The notes under the pieces were generated by a model, which saw only the letters and a list, made by a program, of their open reading frames with translations, ran no database searches and was not told the DNA's origin. DNA of 64,000 nucleotides from Bacteroidetes bacterium UBA1947. GTDB lineage: Bacteria > Bacteroidota > Bacteroidia > Chitinophagales > Chitinophagaceae. The stretch covers positions 5,341 through 69,340 of the forward strand of contig DDET01000058.1 of assembly GCA_002336915.1 (NCBI GenBank), given 5' to 3'. The position numbers and the translations under genes are program-made. Positions 1-8,406 of this stretch are shown piece by piece. Each line of letters begins with the position of its first letter. Position 1 is the first letter of the stretch.

Positions 1-2
1 CC

Positions 3-1256
3 GGGTTAAAAAGGGATGAACAGCTTGCTATTATATTAAATACGATGGCCAATACTTACGTAAAAATGCACGAGCCTGACAGTGCGCTGCATTACCTGCG
101 GATAGCGGCCCGCCTTGATGAGCCTGGCGACGACTACTATAACAAGGCCTATATTAATTCCACTATCTGCGATGTTTATGAATCGATACACCGGGATGAC
201 TCTGCAGAAATATATGGTGAGCGAACAGTGAAAATGGGCGAGGTATTAAAAAACCTTGACCTCCAGCGGCATTATTGCGGTACACTCAGCCGTGTATATG
301 AAGAAGATGATAAGCCGGCGCTGGCATTACTATATCATAAGAAATACGATTCGCTGGACAACCTTATTACCAATAAGCGGGAGGTTGTTGACCAGGCATT
401 GCAGGTTACCAGGATCAACCTGGAACAGGCGGCTGAGCGTAACAAGCTGGAAAAAAGATCATTCGAGGCCATAAGGCACAACCAACAGGCAGCGCTGGTA
501 GCGGCAATAACTACATTACTTGCATTGATAACATTGACCGTATTCATATACCGCAACCTAAGCCTCAAGAAGAAGGCAAATAAAATCATCAGCCTGCAGG
601 CGGCAAGCCTGCAAGCGCAAAATGAGATAATAGACAAAGCGCTGAAAGAAAAAGAAGTGCTGCTGAAAGAGACCCACCACCGTGTAAAGAATAACCTGCA
701 GCTGATAAGCAGCCTGCTGGAATTGCAAGCTGCAGGACTGAAAGATGAGAACGCAAAAAAAGCCCTCCGCACTGCACAGGACAGGGTGCTAAGCATCGCA
801 ACCGTACATAGCAAACTGTATGGCAATAGCGACGATGAGTCTGTAGAGTTCTCCGCATTTGTGAGCGACCTCTTCAGCCGCCTTAACACAGCATTTGCCG
901 CCGAAGGTAAAGTGGCACAGTTTAGCAATGCCATACCACATACACTACTGCCGCTCAATACTGTTGTATTACTTGGGCTGATATTGAATGAACTCATTAC
1001 AAATTCTTTTAAGCACGCTTTCAAAGATGCTGCAAAGGCCACTATTCGCATTAGCCTGGAGCACAGCAGTACAAGCTATACATTGCGGTATTGCGATAGT
1101 GGTCCGGGATTGCCGGGAGGCAGGTTTGATGAAAGTTCGGGCTCGCTGGGCCTATATATTGTGCGACGCCTGAGTAAGCAATTAAAAGGCAGCGCTGAGT
1201 ATAGGTTTGAAGCAGGCAGTATCTTTACCATTATTTTCCCCAATGCAGGAGACTAA
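3..1256 (+). CDS. Sensor histidine kinase, HisKA_2 type with TPR-like N-terminus (5' end outside window)
   Basis: The reading frame is open to the left edge, so the start lies outside; 417 residues are visible. The N-terminal ~130 residues look like TPR helices (stress or ligand sensing). One membrane helix (codons near 495-555) is followed by a short coiled coil and the dimerisation/phosphoacceptor box THHRVKNNLQL (His pair at 675-680), typical of HisKA_2 kinases. The ATP-binding domain shows the N box NELITNSFKHAF and glycine boxes DSGPGLPGG and SLGLYIV. It probably autophosphorylates at the membrane and passes phosphate to the LytTR regulator, whose ATG overlaps its last codons by 14 nt. 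The ligand is unknown. Confidence 0.9.
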   Translation, partial: GLKRDEQLAIILNTMANTYVKMHEPDSALHYLRIAARLDEPGDDYYNKAYINSTICDVYESIHRDDSAEIYGERTVKMGEVLKNLDLQRHYCGTLSRVYEEDDKPALALLYHKKYDSLDNLITNKREVVDQALQVTRINLEQAAERNKLEKRSFEAIRHNQQAALVAAITTLLALITLTVFIYRNLSLKKKANKIISLQAASLQAQNEIIDKALKEKEVLLKETHHRVKNNLQLISSLLELQAAGLKDENAKKALRTAQDRVLSIATVHSKLYGNSDDESVEFSAFVSDLFSRLNTAFAAEGKVAQFSNAIPHTLLPLNTVVLLGLILNELITNSFKHAFKDAAKATIRISLEHSSTSYTLRYCDSGPGLPGGRFDESSGSLGLYIVRRLSKQLKGSAEYRFEAGSIFTIIFPNAGD

Positions 1257-1953
1257 GATAGGCATAGTAGAAGATGAGATGATCATAGCCGACGGGATCC
1301 GCTCGGTGCTGAGGAGCATGCAGTACAATGTGCCTGAACCCTGCTGCGACTATAAGGAAGCGATAGCCATGCTGCAAGCAGAGCAGCCCGACCTGGTACT
1401 GCTGGATATAAACCTGGGTGATACAGAGCAGGACGGCATAGCAGTGGCCCGCTATATACGCGATAAGCTGGATATGCCTTTTATATTCCTTACAGCCAAT
1501 AGCGATGCAGGCACACTGGCAAGGGCAAAGACGGTAAGGCCCAATGCATTCATAGTAAAGCCCTTCCAGCGCGAGGACCTGTATGCAGCCATAGAAATAG
1601 CCATGCATAATTTTTACAGTGCGGATAGTGCAGCAGAAGGAAAGCCGGCGCGCCAATATATATTTATAAAGGAAGGTGGCCATTTCCATAAAGTGAATTT
1701 TGACGAGATACTATACTTGGAGAGTGACCATGTATATGTGAATGTATATACGGCCAATAGAAAATACCTGGTGCGCACATCGCTGCAACAATACCAGGAG
1801 GAGCTGGATGAAAAGATATTCGTCCGCATACACCGAGGGTATATTGTGAATAAACACAAAATAAATAGCATAGCCCCTGTCTATCTCACGATAGGGAACA
1901 AAGAATTGCCCATATCCAAAAAATATCGCGAGGCCTTGCTGGGAGAATTATAA
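1243..1953 (+). CDS. LytTR-family response regulator
   Basis: This 236-residue protein has an N-terminal receiver domain (acidic pair VEDE, phospho-acceptor in LVLLDINLGD, switch Thr in FLTANSD, Lys in VKPF) and a C-terminal LytTR DNA-binding domain (ILYLESDHVYVNVYT, then VRTSLQQY and VRIHRGYIVNK). The ATG at 1243 is preferred over one at 1207 because the receiver domain begins immediately after it and because a 14-nt overlap with the kinase fits translational coupling. LytTR proteins bind pairs of ~9-bp direct repeats on one face of DNA; such a pair lies just after this gene (1961-1995). Confidence 0.92.
   Translation: MQETKIGIVEDEMIIADGIRSVLRSMQYNVPEPCCDYKEAIAMLQAEQPDLVLLDINLGDTEQDGIAVARYIRDKLDMPFIFLTANSDAGTLARAKTVRPNAFIVKPFQREDLYAAIEIAMHNFYSADSAAEGKPARQYIFIKEGGHFHKVNFDEILYLESDHVYVNVYTANRKYLVRTSLQQYQEELDEKIFVRIHRGYIVNKHKINSIAPVYLTIGNKELPISKKYREALLGEL
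1906..1923 (+). repeat. 18-bp direct repeat, copy 1 (inside the regulator gene)
   Basis: TTGCCCATATCCAAAAAA occurs here in the last codons of the LytTR regulator and again, identical, at 2028-2045 in the leader of the following lipoprotein gene. The two copies would be read in different frames, so protein similarity does not explain them. Confidence 0.85.
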
Positions 1954-1960
1954 GTATTTT

Positions 1961-1995
1961 CCACTCAGAACATTATAGGCGCCATTCAGAACATT
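1961..1995 (+). promoter_or_regulatory. Candidate LytTR operator: two 14-bp direct repeats, 21-bp period
   Basis: CCACTCAGAACATT (1961-1974) and CCATTCAGAACATT (1982-1995) differ at one base and start exactly 21 bp apart. LytTR regulators such as ComE, AlgR and PlnC are known to bind paired ~9-bp direct repeats about two helical turns apart. The site lies between a LytTR gene and a lipoprotein gene, so regulation of the latter is the natural inference. Binding has not been shown. Confidence 0.6.
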
Positions 1996-2027
1996 GCAAG
2001 ACGCATTGTATCGTTTCCTCCCTAGGT

Positions 2028-2045
2028 TTGCCCATATCCAAAAAA
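2028..2045 (+). repeat. 18-bp direct repeat, copy 2 (leader of lipoprotein gene)
   Basis: Identical to 1906-1923, at an offset of 122 bp. It ends 11 bp before the lipoprotein ATG, so it may lie in the transcribed leader. Confidence 0.85.
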
Positions 2046-2056
2046 AATCTCTGTTT

Positions 2057-2647
2057 ATGAAAAAAATACTACTGTACACTTTAGGTGCCATGGCTATATC
2101 AGCTACATTCACGCTCCAGTCTTGCGACAAAATTAAAGATAAGGTCAAAGACGCTGTTCCTGCCCAGGACATAAGCTTTACCGGCGCTAATGCCGACATA
2201 GTGATACCACCTACAAACGACACCACCGCACAAGGTACAATAGGCGAGGTTTCGTTTGCCTACAATCTAGACTCTATGGTACGCGCACAAACAAGCGGTG
2301 CATTAGGATATGCCGACATTAAAAGCGTAAAGATAACAAGCCTCAAACTGACATTGACCGACGGATCGGCCGCGAATAACTTTGCTAACTTTGTATATGC
2401 AGGCGCAGCTTTTAATTCTGATGTAAACGGTGGTAATTATGATCCATATACTATTGCCTATGTTGAACATAACCCGGACAATTATAGCCTTGAAATATCA
2501 CCCGCTGTGACAGATGCCAGCCAGGATGTTAAAAAGTATTTCCAATCACAAATGACATTTTACTATTTGTTGATCGGCAAGCTGCGTCGCCCGATTACAA
2601 GCACATTACATTGTCACGTAGAGATCACGTACGTCATTAATATATAA
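2057..2647 (+). CDS. Small lipoprotein of unknown function
   Basis: A 196-residue protein with a type II signal peptide: MKKILLYTLGAMAISATF, then lipobox LQSC with the lipidated Cys at residue 23. The ATG at 2057 is chosen because it starts the signal peptide; an in-frame ATG at 1994 would add an unlikely tail. The mature part is predicted to be beta-rich and has no motif I recognise. It lies 103 bp after a LytTR regulator with a candidate operator in the gap, so it may be the output of that two-component system. A strong terminator follows. Confidence 0.75.
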   Translation: MKKILLYTLGAMAISATFTLQSCDKIKDKVKDAVPAQDISFTGANADIVIPPTNDTTAQGTIGEVSFAYNLDSMVRAQTSGALGYADIKSVKITSLKLTLTDGSAANNFANFVYAGAAFNSDVNGGNYDPYTIAYVEHNPDNYSLEISPAVTDASQDVKKYFQSQMTFYYLLIGKLRRPITSTLHCHVEITYVINI

Positions 2648-2684
2648 GCCCGATAAGGTTCTTTCAAATCCCCCGTTACGTATT

Positions 2685-2714
2685 AAGCCGCGCCTGTCGC
2701 GGCTTTACTTTTTG
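2685..2714 (+). terminator. Rho-independent terminator after the lipoprotein gene
   Basis: AAGCCGCG (2685-2692) pairs with CGCGGCTT (2698-2705) across a 5-nt loop and is followed by TACTTTTTG. It closes the unit made by the lipoprotein gene and possibly the two-component genes. Confidence 0.8.
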
Positions 2715-2755
2715 CCGGCTCGGCCCATTTTCGAGGACAGCGTAGCACTGACGAA

Positions 2756-2787
2756 AATTGATCGTTGGGTAAATAAAGTGATCAATT
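2756..2787. promoter_or_regulatory. Inverted repeat upstream of the T9SS tandem pair
   Basis: AATTGATC (2756-2763) and GATCAATT (2780-2787) are perfect 8-bp arms 16 bp apart, about 150 bp before the first T9SS cargo gene. It could be a dyad operator; nothing identifies a regulator. The rest of 2648-2937 is AT-rich leader. Confidence 0.3.
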
Positions 2788-2937
2788 GAAGGGCCCGGTG
2801 GCTAAATTCATATTTTATTACATAAAAATAATTTTAATCGCTATGCTAACGAAAGAGCCCGGCTGTACGTCAATATTTGTACAAGCGCCTAAAAAAAGGG
2901 CTTCAAAACCTGTTTAATGACAAAAACACCAACACTT

Positions 2938-4176
2938 ATGAAAAGACTTCTCCTTTCGGCCATTTGCAGCTTTATAGCATCGGCAGCTATAGCAACCACC
3001 GTTTCCGGTAATATTAGCAATACCAATGCACAGCCCATTGTAAACCAGGTGGTATATGCCGAAGATACGACGAGCAACCAGTGGATGGATTCTGCACTGA
3101 CCGACGCTTCGGGCAATTATAGTATCGCGGTGCCTGCATGGGTTACCAACTGCGGCATGCTGGTGCATACCTCCGATTTCTGTAATGCAGGCTACCAGTC
3201 ACAGGGCTTTGCTTACACGGGTTCAGACATTACAGCAGATTTTGTGCTTTGCTATCTTGCACCACCACCTGCTACTATCGGCGGTACAATTACCAGTAGT
3301 AACCCCGCACAGGGCGATACTGCTACCGTAGTTTACCTGGTAGACCAGTCTTACGATTCTGTTGCATTGACCTATATACTTACCGCGGTCGATAGTACCA
3401 TAACTGACCATATCGGCCAATACGGTTTCCATCTGCCGGCGAGCTATGGCACACTGCTCGTGAAAGCTGCTTTGCCACCTTCTTCACCCGACTATGCAGG
3501 CTACCTGCCTACTTATTATACCAGTTCATTGAACTGGTCGGGTGCCACAGCGATCGTTCCAAACTCTACAGTTGATATCCAACTAATAGCGGGTGTGAAT
3601 CCGGGCGGCCCGGGCTTTATAGGTGGTGATGTACTGCAAGGCGCCAATAAATCAACTGCCGTTGGCGATCCACTGAACAAGCGGGTACTGATACTTACTA
3701 CACAAGCTAATGTACCGGTTGCCTATACTTATTCTAACGCATCGGGCCAGTTCAGCTTCCCCTCTGTACCATTTGGCACTTACAAGATATTTGGTGATGT
3801 AATGGGCAAAGCAAACCCTCCTCTTACCATAACACTTAGTTCCCAGGCACCATCAATAAGCAATATAGTGTTCGAAGAGCACAGCCATATATTTGACGGC
3901 CATATAGCTACCACAGTAGCGAATGTAAACGGCAAACTGAGCGGTATCAGCCTGTTCCCTAATCCTGCTATTGACAACATCAATATACTGGGCCTTGAAA
4001 CGGTAAGCGGTGTTAAAACAGTAACTCTGGGCAGCATGAGCGGTGCGACTGTATATTCTCATACATTCGCGAATGGCGAAAAAGCTGTAGTGCCAGTAAA
4101 TGCTTTGAGCAAAGGAGTTTACATGCTGAATGTAAGTACTATTGAAGGCCTTGCTACTTTTAAAGTGACGAAATAA
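2938..4176 (+). CDS. T9SS-secreted protein with carboxypeptidase-regulatory-like domain (tandem copy 1)
   Basis: A 412-residue protein. Signal peptide MKRLLLSAICSFIASAAIA; a transthyretin/carboxypeptidase-regulatory-like beta domain (residues ~20-110, with SGNISNTNAQP and DASGNYSIAVP); a second similar block (SGQFSFPSVPFGTYKIFGDV) near 270-310; and a type A T9SS sorting tail (LFPNPAIDNI to TFKVTK), the signal for outer-membrane export and surface attachment. The start at 2938 is set by alignment with the paralogue starting at 4465. The role is unknown; adhesion or a matrix function is typical of such cargo. A terminator separates the two copies, so each is probably its own unit. Confidence 0.85.
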   Translation: MKRLLLSAICSFIASAAIATTVSGNISNTNAQPIVNQVVYAEDTTSNQWMDSALTDASGNYSIAVPAWVTNCGMLVHTSDFCNAGYQSQGFAYTGSDITADFVLCYLAPPPATIGGTITSSNPAQGDTATVVYLVDQSYDSVALTYILTAVDSTITDHIGQYGFHLPASYGTLLVKAALPPSSPDYAGYLPTYYTSSLNWSGATAIVPNSTVDIQLIAGVNPGGPGFIGGDVLQGANKSTAVGDPLNKRVLILTTQANVPVAYTYSNASGQFSFPSVPFGTYKIFGDVMGKANPPLTITLSSQAPSISNIVFEEHSHIFDGHIATTVANVNGKLSGISLFPNPAIDNINILGLETVSGVKTVTLGSMSGATVYSHTFANGEKAVVPVNALSKGVYMLNVSTIEGLATFKVTK

Positions 4177-4197
4177 GAAGCAAAAAATACCAAAAAG

Positions 4198-4230
4198 AAA
4201 GTCCCGCTTGGAAGCGGGACTTTCTTTTTT
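4198..4230 (+). terminator. Rho-independent terminator
   Basis: AAAGTCCCGCTT and its complement AAGCGGGACTTT form a stem around a very short loop, followed by CTTTTTT. It ends the first T9SS tandem copy. Confidence 0.9.
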
Positions 4231-4464
4231 ATCAAGATAAGATATTGATCTGTTGACGTGGTTAAGCTAAGAATTAAGGTAAACAGACTCTGCTATTAAT
4301 ATTTTATTAATAAATGTCTTAAAATGTTCATTGCATCCCATTTTGGTCACAAAATTATTTAATGAACTACTAACGAAAAGGGCAAGGCTTACGTCAATAT
4401 ATGTGCAAGCCCCAAAAAGGTATGCAAAACCACTTTCATTAATAAAAACCAATCAATAGATTTT

Positions 4465-5700
4465 ATGAAAAAAATTCTCCTTTCCGCCATTTGCGCCTTC
4501 ATCGGATCAGCAGCTATGGCAGCTACCATTTCAGGTACCGTTACGGACAATAATGCACTACCAGTGCCAAATCATGTAGTTTATGCAGACGATACGCTGA
4601 ATATGCAGTGGTCGGACTCTGCAATGACAGATGCCTCCGGCAATTACAGCATCACCGTACCGGGTTGGGTAACCAATTGCGGCATGTGGGTACATACAAG
4701 TGACAACTGCGCGCCTTATATGCTGTCGCATGGTTATTATTACACTGGCGCCAACATCACTTCAGATTTCGTTCTTTGCAATGTGGTTGCTCAACCTAAT
4801 ATACATGGTATGGTAACAAGCAGTAACCCTGCTGTTGGTGATACCGCTGCTATCGTATATCTTATCAACCAGCATTGGGACAATGTAAACAATACACGCA
4901 TACTCACTGCTATAGATAGCACCACAACCGATAGCCTGGGCTATTACTATTTCAATACACCGGCTCTGTTCGACACGCTGCTGGTTAAAGCTGCAGAACA
5001 GCCTTTCTCTCCTGACTACGCTAACTACCTGCCTACCTACTACACAAGCTCGCTCAACTGGTCAACCGCTACACAGGTTTTACCTAACTCCACCGCAGAT
5101 ATCCAGCTGATAGCAGGTGTTAACCCCGGTGGTCCTGCATTCGTAGGTGGCGACGTGCTGGTTGGTGCTAATAAATCAACAGCAGTAGGCGACCCGCTGA
5201 ACCACAGGATCCTTATCCTTACTACATCGGCTAACGTAGCTGTAGCGTATGCTTATTCTGATGCATCGGGCCATTTCAGCTTCCCGAGCTTACCTTACGG
5301 TGACTACAAATTATTTGGTGATGTAATGGCCAAAACAAACCCTGCTCTTACTTTTACACTGAATGCTGCACACCCATCAATAAGCAATATAGTGTTCGAA
5401 GAGCACAGCCATATATTTGACGGCCATATAGCTACAGCAGTAGCGAATGTAAACGGCAAACTGAGCGGTATCAGCCTGTATCCTAACCCTGCAGTTGATA
5501 ACATCAACGTACTGGGCCTTGAAACAGTAAGCGGTGCTAAAACAGTAACCCTGAGCAGCATGACCGGTGCAACTGTATACACTCATACATTTGCTAACGG
5601 CGAAAAAGCTGTAGTGCCTGTAAATGCGCTGAGCAAGGGCGTTTACATGATCAATGTAAATACAGTTGAAGGTGTTGCTACTTTTAAAGTGATCAAATAG
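4465..5700 (+). CDS. T9SS-secreted protein with carboxypeptidase-regulatory-like domain (tandem copy 2)
   Basis: A 411-residue paralogue of the preceding protein, collinear over its whole length: signal peptide MKKILLSAICAFIGSAAMA, the same beta domains (SGTVTDNNALPVPNHVVYA; SGHFSFPSLPYGDYKLFGDV), and a T9SS tail (LYPNPAVDNI to TFKVIK). Similarity continues ~100 bp into the leader (shared ACGTCAATAT block). A ~105-nt block (5374-5478) matches copy 1 with only two mismatches while the rest has clearly diverged, which suggests recent gene conversion. It ends in its own terminator. Confidence 0.85.
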   Translation: MKKILLSAICAFIGSAAMAATISGTVTDNNALPVPNHVVYADDTLNMQWSDSAMTDASGNYSITVPGWVTNCGMWVHTSDNCAPYMLSHGYYYTGANITSDFVLCNVVAQPNIHGMVTSSNPAVGDTAAIVYLINQHWDNVNNTRILTAIDSTTTDSLGYYYFNTPALFDTLLVKAAEQPFSPDYANYLPTYYTSSLNWSTATQVLPNSTADIQLIAGVNPGGPAFVGGDVLVGANKSTAVGDPLNHRILILTTSANVAVAYAYSDASGHFSFPSLPYGDYKLFGDVMAKTNPALTFTLNAAHPSISNIVFEEHSHIFDGHIATAVANVNGKLSGISLYPNPAVDNINVLGLETVSGAKTVTLSSMTGATVYTHTFANGEKAVVPVNALSKGVYMINVNTVEGVATFKVIK

Positions 5701-5723
5701 TAAAAAATAAATAAATAAGACTT

Positions 5724-5760
5724 AAAAAACTGCCGCCCACTAAGGGCGGCAGTTTTTTTT
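5724..5760 (+). terminator. Rho-independent terminator
   Basis: CTGCCGCCC (5730-5738) pairs with GGGCGGCAG (5744-5752), loop ACTAA, followed by eight T; an A-run precedes the stem. It ends the second T9SS copy. Confidence 0.93.
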
Positions 5761-5825
5761 ATTATACCCTCGTATACAGATTCTATGCCCGGCACATTAT
5801 CAAGGCAAACAAGTCAATTAATCAT

Positions 5826-5833
5826 TAATTTCG
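5826..5833 (+). promoter_or_regulatory. Candidate -7 box TAATTTCG, only 4 nt before the ubiD ATG
   Basis: TAATTTCG resembles the Bacteroidota -7 box TAnnTTTG. It ends 4 nt before the ATG at 5838, so the mRNA could be leaderless. No good -33 TTG is visible. Confidence 0.4.
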
Positions 5834-5837
5834 CCCC

Positions 5838-7751
5838 ATGGCATACAAGTCGCTGAATGCTTTTATAGAGGAATTAGACAAGGCAGGAGAACTGGTGCGC
5901 ATAAGCACTTTCGTAGATCCTGTACTGGAAATAGCTGAGATCACAGACAGGGTATCCAAAACGCCCGACAGGAACAAGGCATTACTTTTTGAAAAAACAG
6001 GTACAGACTTCCCGCTGCTGATCAACAGCATGGGCAATGAGCGCCGCATGTGCATGGCGCTTGGGGTTAATAAGCTTGACGATGTGGCAAGTGATATTGC
6101 GGACCTGTTTAAAAAGCTTGCAGGGCCGAAGCATGGCATACTCGATAAGCTATCCATGCTGCCGCAACTGAGTAAGTTTGCATCGTGGATGCCTAAAGTG
6201 ATAAGCGGCAAGGGCGCATGCCAGCAAGTAGTGATGGATAAGCCCGACCTTGGTAAACTGCCTATACTGCAGTGCTGGCCTAAGGATGGTGGACGTTTCC
6301 TTACCTTGCCGGCCATACATACCAAAGACCCTAACAATGGTATACGCAACATAGGTATGTACCGCATGCAGGTTTTTGCACCCGATATGACGGCGATGCA
6401 CTGGCATAAGCACAAAGTATCGGCAAGACACTTTAATGAGTATAAGAAACTGGGCATTCGTAAAATGCCGGTGGCAGTGGCATTGGGCGGCGACCCGATA
6501 TATACTTACTCCGCAACAGCACCGTTGCCGGAGAATGTAGATGAGTATATGCTGGCCGGTTTCCTGCGCAAGAAAAGCGTGGAGCTGGTAAAGTGCCTTA
6601 CGCAACCCGAAATAGAAGTGCCGGCGGATGCCGACTTTATTATAGAAGGCTATGTGGACACGGAAGAAGAACTAATATGGGAAGGGCCTTTTGGCGACCA
6701 TACGGGTTACTACTCGCTGCCCGATTTTTACCCGCGCTTTCATGTTACTGCGATCACGCACCGCAAAGATGCGGTATACCCGGCAACAATTGTGGGCATA
6801 CCCCCGCAGGAGGATGCGTGGATAGGCAAGGCAACCGAGCGGATATTCCTTGCGCCGATAAAAATGACCATGGTGCCTGAAATACAGGATATGAATATGC
6901 CTGTGGAGGGTGTGTTTCATAATCTTGTTATTACCAGCATCAATAAGGAATATGCAGGGCAGGGACAAAAAGTGATGAACGCGATGTGGGGGGCAGGGCA
7001 AATGATGTTCAATAAGATATTGGTACTCACGGACGGGAAGGTAAAACTGGACGATTACAAGGCATTGGCCAAATATGTATTTGACAATGTAAACCCGGCT
7101 ACCGATGTTTATTTCAGCCAGGGGCCCATGGATGTGCTGGACCACAGCTGCTCAAAACTGGGCTTTGGCGGAAAAATGTGCATAGACGGCACGAAAAAGT
7201 GGGAAGAGGAGATGACTGTACCACTGTTGCCGTTTAAGCCGGCCCCTGGCTTTTCTGCCATTAAATTGCAGCAATTATTCCCCGAACTGGTGAGCATCAA
7301 TGATATAGCTGTAAAAGACTGGGGTATCCCGGTGCTTTTTGCGGCAGTACGCAAAGACAGGCCAAACCATGTAAGAGCATTGCATGATGCGCTTTGTGAG
7401 TTGCCTGAAATGCAAGGCATTAAGATGATATTATATGTAGAACACACTGTAGATGCAGGAGATATAGCCGATGTGCTTTGGAGGTTCTGCAATAACCTTG
7501 ATCCCCGCCGCGACCACCTATATGGCGGCAAAGACAAAAATATACTCGGATTGGACGGTACCCGCAAGACCCGCATACTGGACGGTTTTGAGCGGCCGTG
7601 GCCCAATATCATAGTTGCTGATGGGCGAACGATACACACTGTGGACAAAAAATGGGAGCTTCTGGGCCTTGGCGACATAATTATTTCGCCCTCATTGAAG
7701 TATAAGACCCAACTATATGGGGAGGAAGCATCTGTCTTGGATAGTGATTAA
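5838..7751 (+). CDS. ubiD: UbiD-family decarboxylase, long Bacteroidota form
   Basis: A 637-residue protein of the prenylated-FMN-dependent UbiD decarboxylase family (aromatic or alpha,beta-unsaturated acids; in quinone synthesis, 4-hydroxy-3-polyprenylbenzoate or a menaquinone intermediate). Recognisable blocks are RNIGMYRMQVF with WHKHKVSARHF (residues ~170-200), the family segment EGPFGDHTGYYSLPDFYP (~277), and the C-terminal LDPRRDHLYGG and GLDGTRKTRI. It is longer than the ~490-residue E. coli UbiD, as in many Bacteroidota. The substrate is not given by context: neighbours are a secreted protein and surface proteins. No UbiX flavin prenyltransferase is in the window. Confidence 0.85.
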   Translation: MAYKSLNAFIEELDKAGELVRISTFVDPVLEIAEITDRVSKTPDRNKALLFEKTGTDFPLLINSMGNERRMCMALGVNKLDDVASDIADLFKKLAGPKHGILDKLSMLPQLSKFASWMPKVISGKGACQQVVMDKPDLGKLPILQCWPKDGGRFLTLPAIHTKDPNNGIRNIGMYRMQVFAPDMTAMHWHKHKVSARHFNEYKKLGIRKMPVAVALGGDPIYTYSATAPLPENVDEYMLAGFLRKKSVELVKCLTQPEIEVPADADFIIEGYVDTEEELIWEGPFGDHTGYYSLPDFYPRFHVTAITHRKDAVYPATIVGIPPQEDAWIGKATERIFLAPIKMTMVPEIQDMNMPVEGVFHNLVITSINKEYAGQGQKVMNAMWGAGQMMFNKILVLTDGKVKLDDYKALAKYVFDNVNPATDVYFSQGPMDVLDHSCSKLGFGGKMCIDGTKKWEEEMTVPLLPFKPAPGFSAIKLQQLFPELVSINDIAVKDWGIPVLFAAVRKDRPNHVRALHDALCELPEMQGIKMILYVEHTVDAGDIADVLWRFCNNLDPRRDHLYGGKDKNILGLDGTRKTRILDGFERPWPNIIVADGRTIHTVDKKWELLGLGDIIISPSLKYKTQLYGEEASVLDSD

Positions 7752-7794
7752 AATAATTTTCAGTAATTTTAGTAACTTTAAAAAAAATAACATA

Positions 7795-8208
7795 ATGAAA
7801 CGTTTTGTATTATCCTGCTGCATACTGGCTGTAACAAGTACCATGGTATTTGCGCAAGCTGCAAAAAACAGTGCCGGTAAGGGCACAAGTACCGCCAAGC
7901 AAGTTCACAGTGCTGCAAGTGCGGACTTTACAACCAAAATAAACGCGTTTGAAGCAGGTGTTACCCGTAATAATCAACCTGTTGCTGACCAGAAATTTAC
8001 TGAGCTGAAACAAATGGTGGGCAATGATATGGCCGCTATAAAGACAAAGATCAGGGACGCCGCCAATGAAACTGAAAAGAAAAAATGGACCAACCTGATG
8101 ATCAAGAAGCAGGATATCTATACTGCTGTTATCAGTGCGGCTTCAGATATGCACGGCAATCTGAACGTGATGGTAGCTAAATTAAAAGAATACGCAGCTA
8201 CGCTGTAG
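7795..8208 (+). CDS. Small secreted protein of unknown function
   Basis: A 137-residue protein with a signal peptide (MKRFVLSCCILAVTSTMVFA, cut before QAAKNS), then a Ser/Ala/Lys-rich linker and a helical domain with many Lys and Asp (residues ~45-135). The ATG at 7795 is preferred to one at 7717, which lies inside ubiD and would not give a signal peptide. An AT-rich stretch with TAACTTTA just upstream may be the promoter. I recognise no family. The hairpin at 8242 ends the unit. Confidence 0.65.
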   Translation: MKRFVLSCCILAVTSTMVFAQAAKNSAGKGTSTAKQVHSAASADFTTKINAFEAGVTRNNQPVADQKFTELKQMVGNDMAAIKTKIRDAANETEKKKWTNLMIKKQDIYTAVISAASDMHGNLNVMVAKLKEYAATL

Positions 8209-8241
8209 TGGTCTTTACAGCCAGGTGATAAAACATATAAG

Positions 8242-8282
8242 AGGCTATGAGCATAACATGTTATGCTTATAGCCTTTAGTTT
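8242..8282 (+). terminator. Hairpin terminator after the small secreted protein
   Basis: AGGCTAT (8242-8248) and ATAGCCT (8269-8275) pair, extended inward by AGCATAAC/GTTATGCT, followed by TTAGTTTTA. A long stem with a modest T-tract. Confidence 0.65.
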
Positions 8283-8355
8283 TAAGATAACATAGAAAGC
8301 TGCAAAAAGCGGTGCAATATGGCTGTTTTATACTATTTTCACGCTGCTATAGTAT

Positions 8356-8377
8356 GGTACAGCACACATTGTGTACC
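8356..8377. promoter_or_regulatory. Dyad upstream of the nucleotidyltransferase gene
   Basis: GGTACA and TGTACC flank a 10-bp spacer containing CACACATTG. It lies 29 bp before the GTG start and could be an operator or a chance palindrome. Confidence 0.25.
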
Positions 8378-8406
8378 TGCAATTGCAATAAGCTAAAACG
8401 TATATT

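Noticed and set aside
335..1051. A 238-codon antisense frame within the sensor kinase gene.
   Set aside because: Shadow of a well-supported kinase; Ser/Leu-rich antisense composition and no motif.
5838..7751. Naming the UbiD-family protein as the ubiquinone-pathway enzyme with certainty.
   Set aside because: Bacteroidota use menaquinone, and UbiD-family substrates vary; neighbours do not help. Only the family is claimed.
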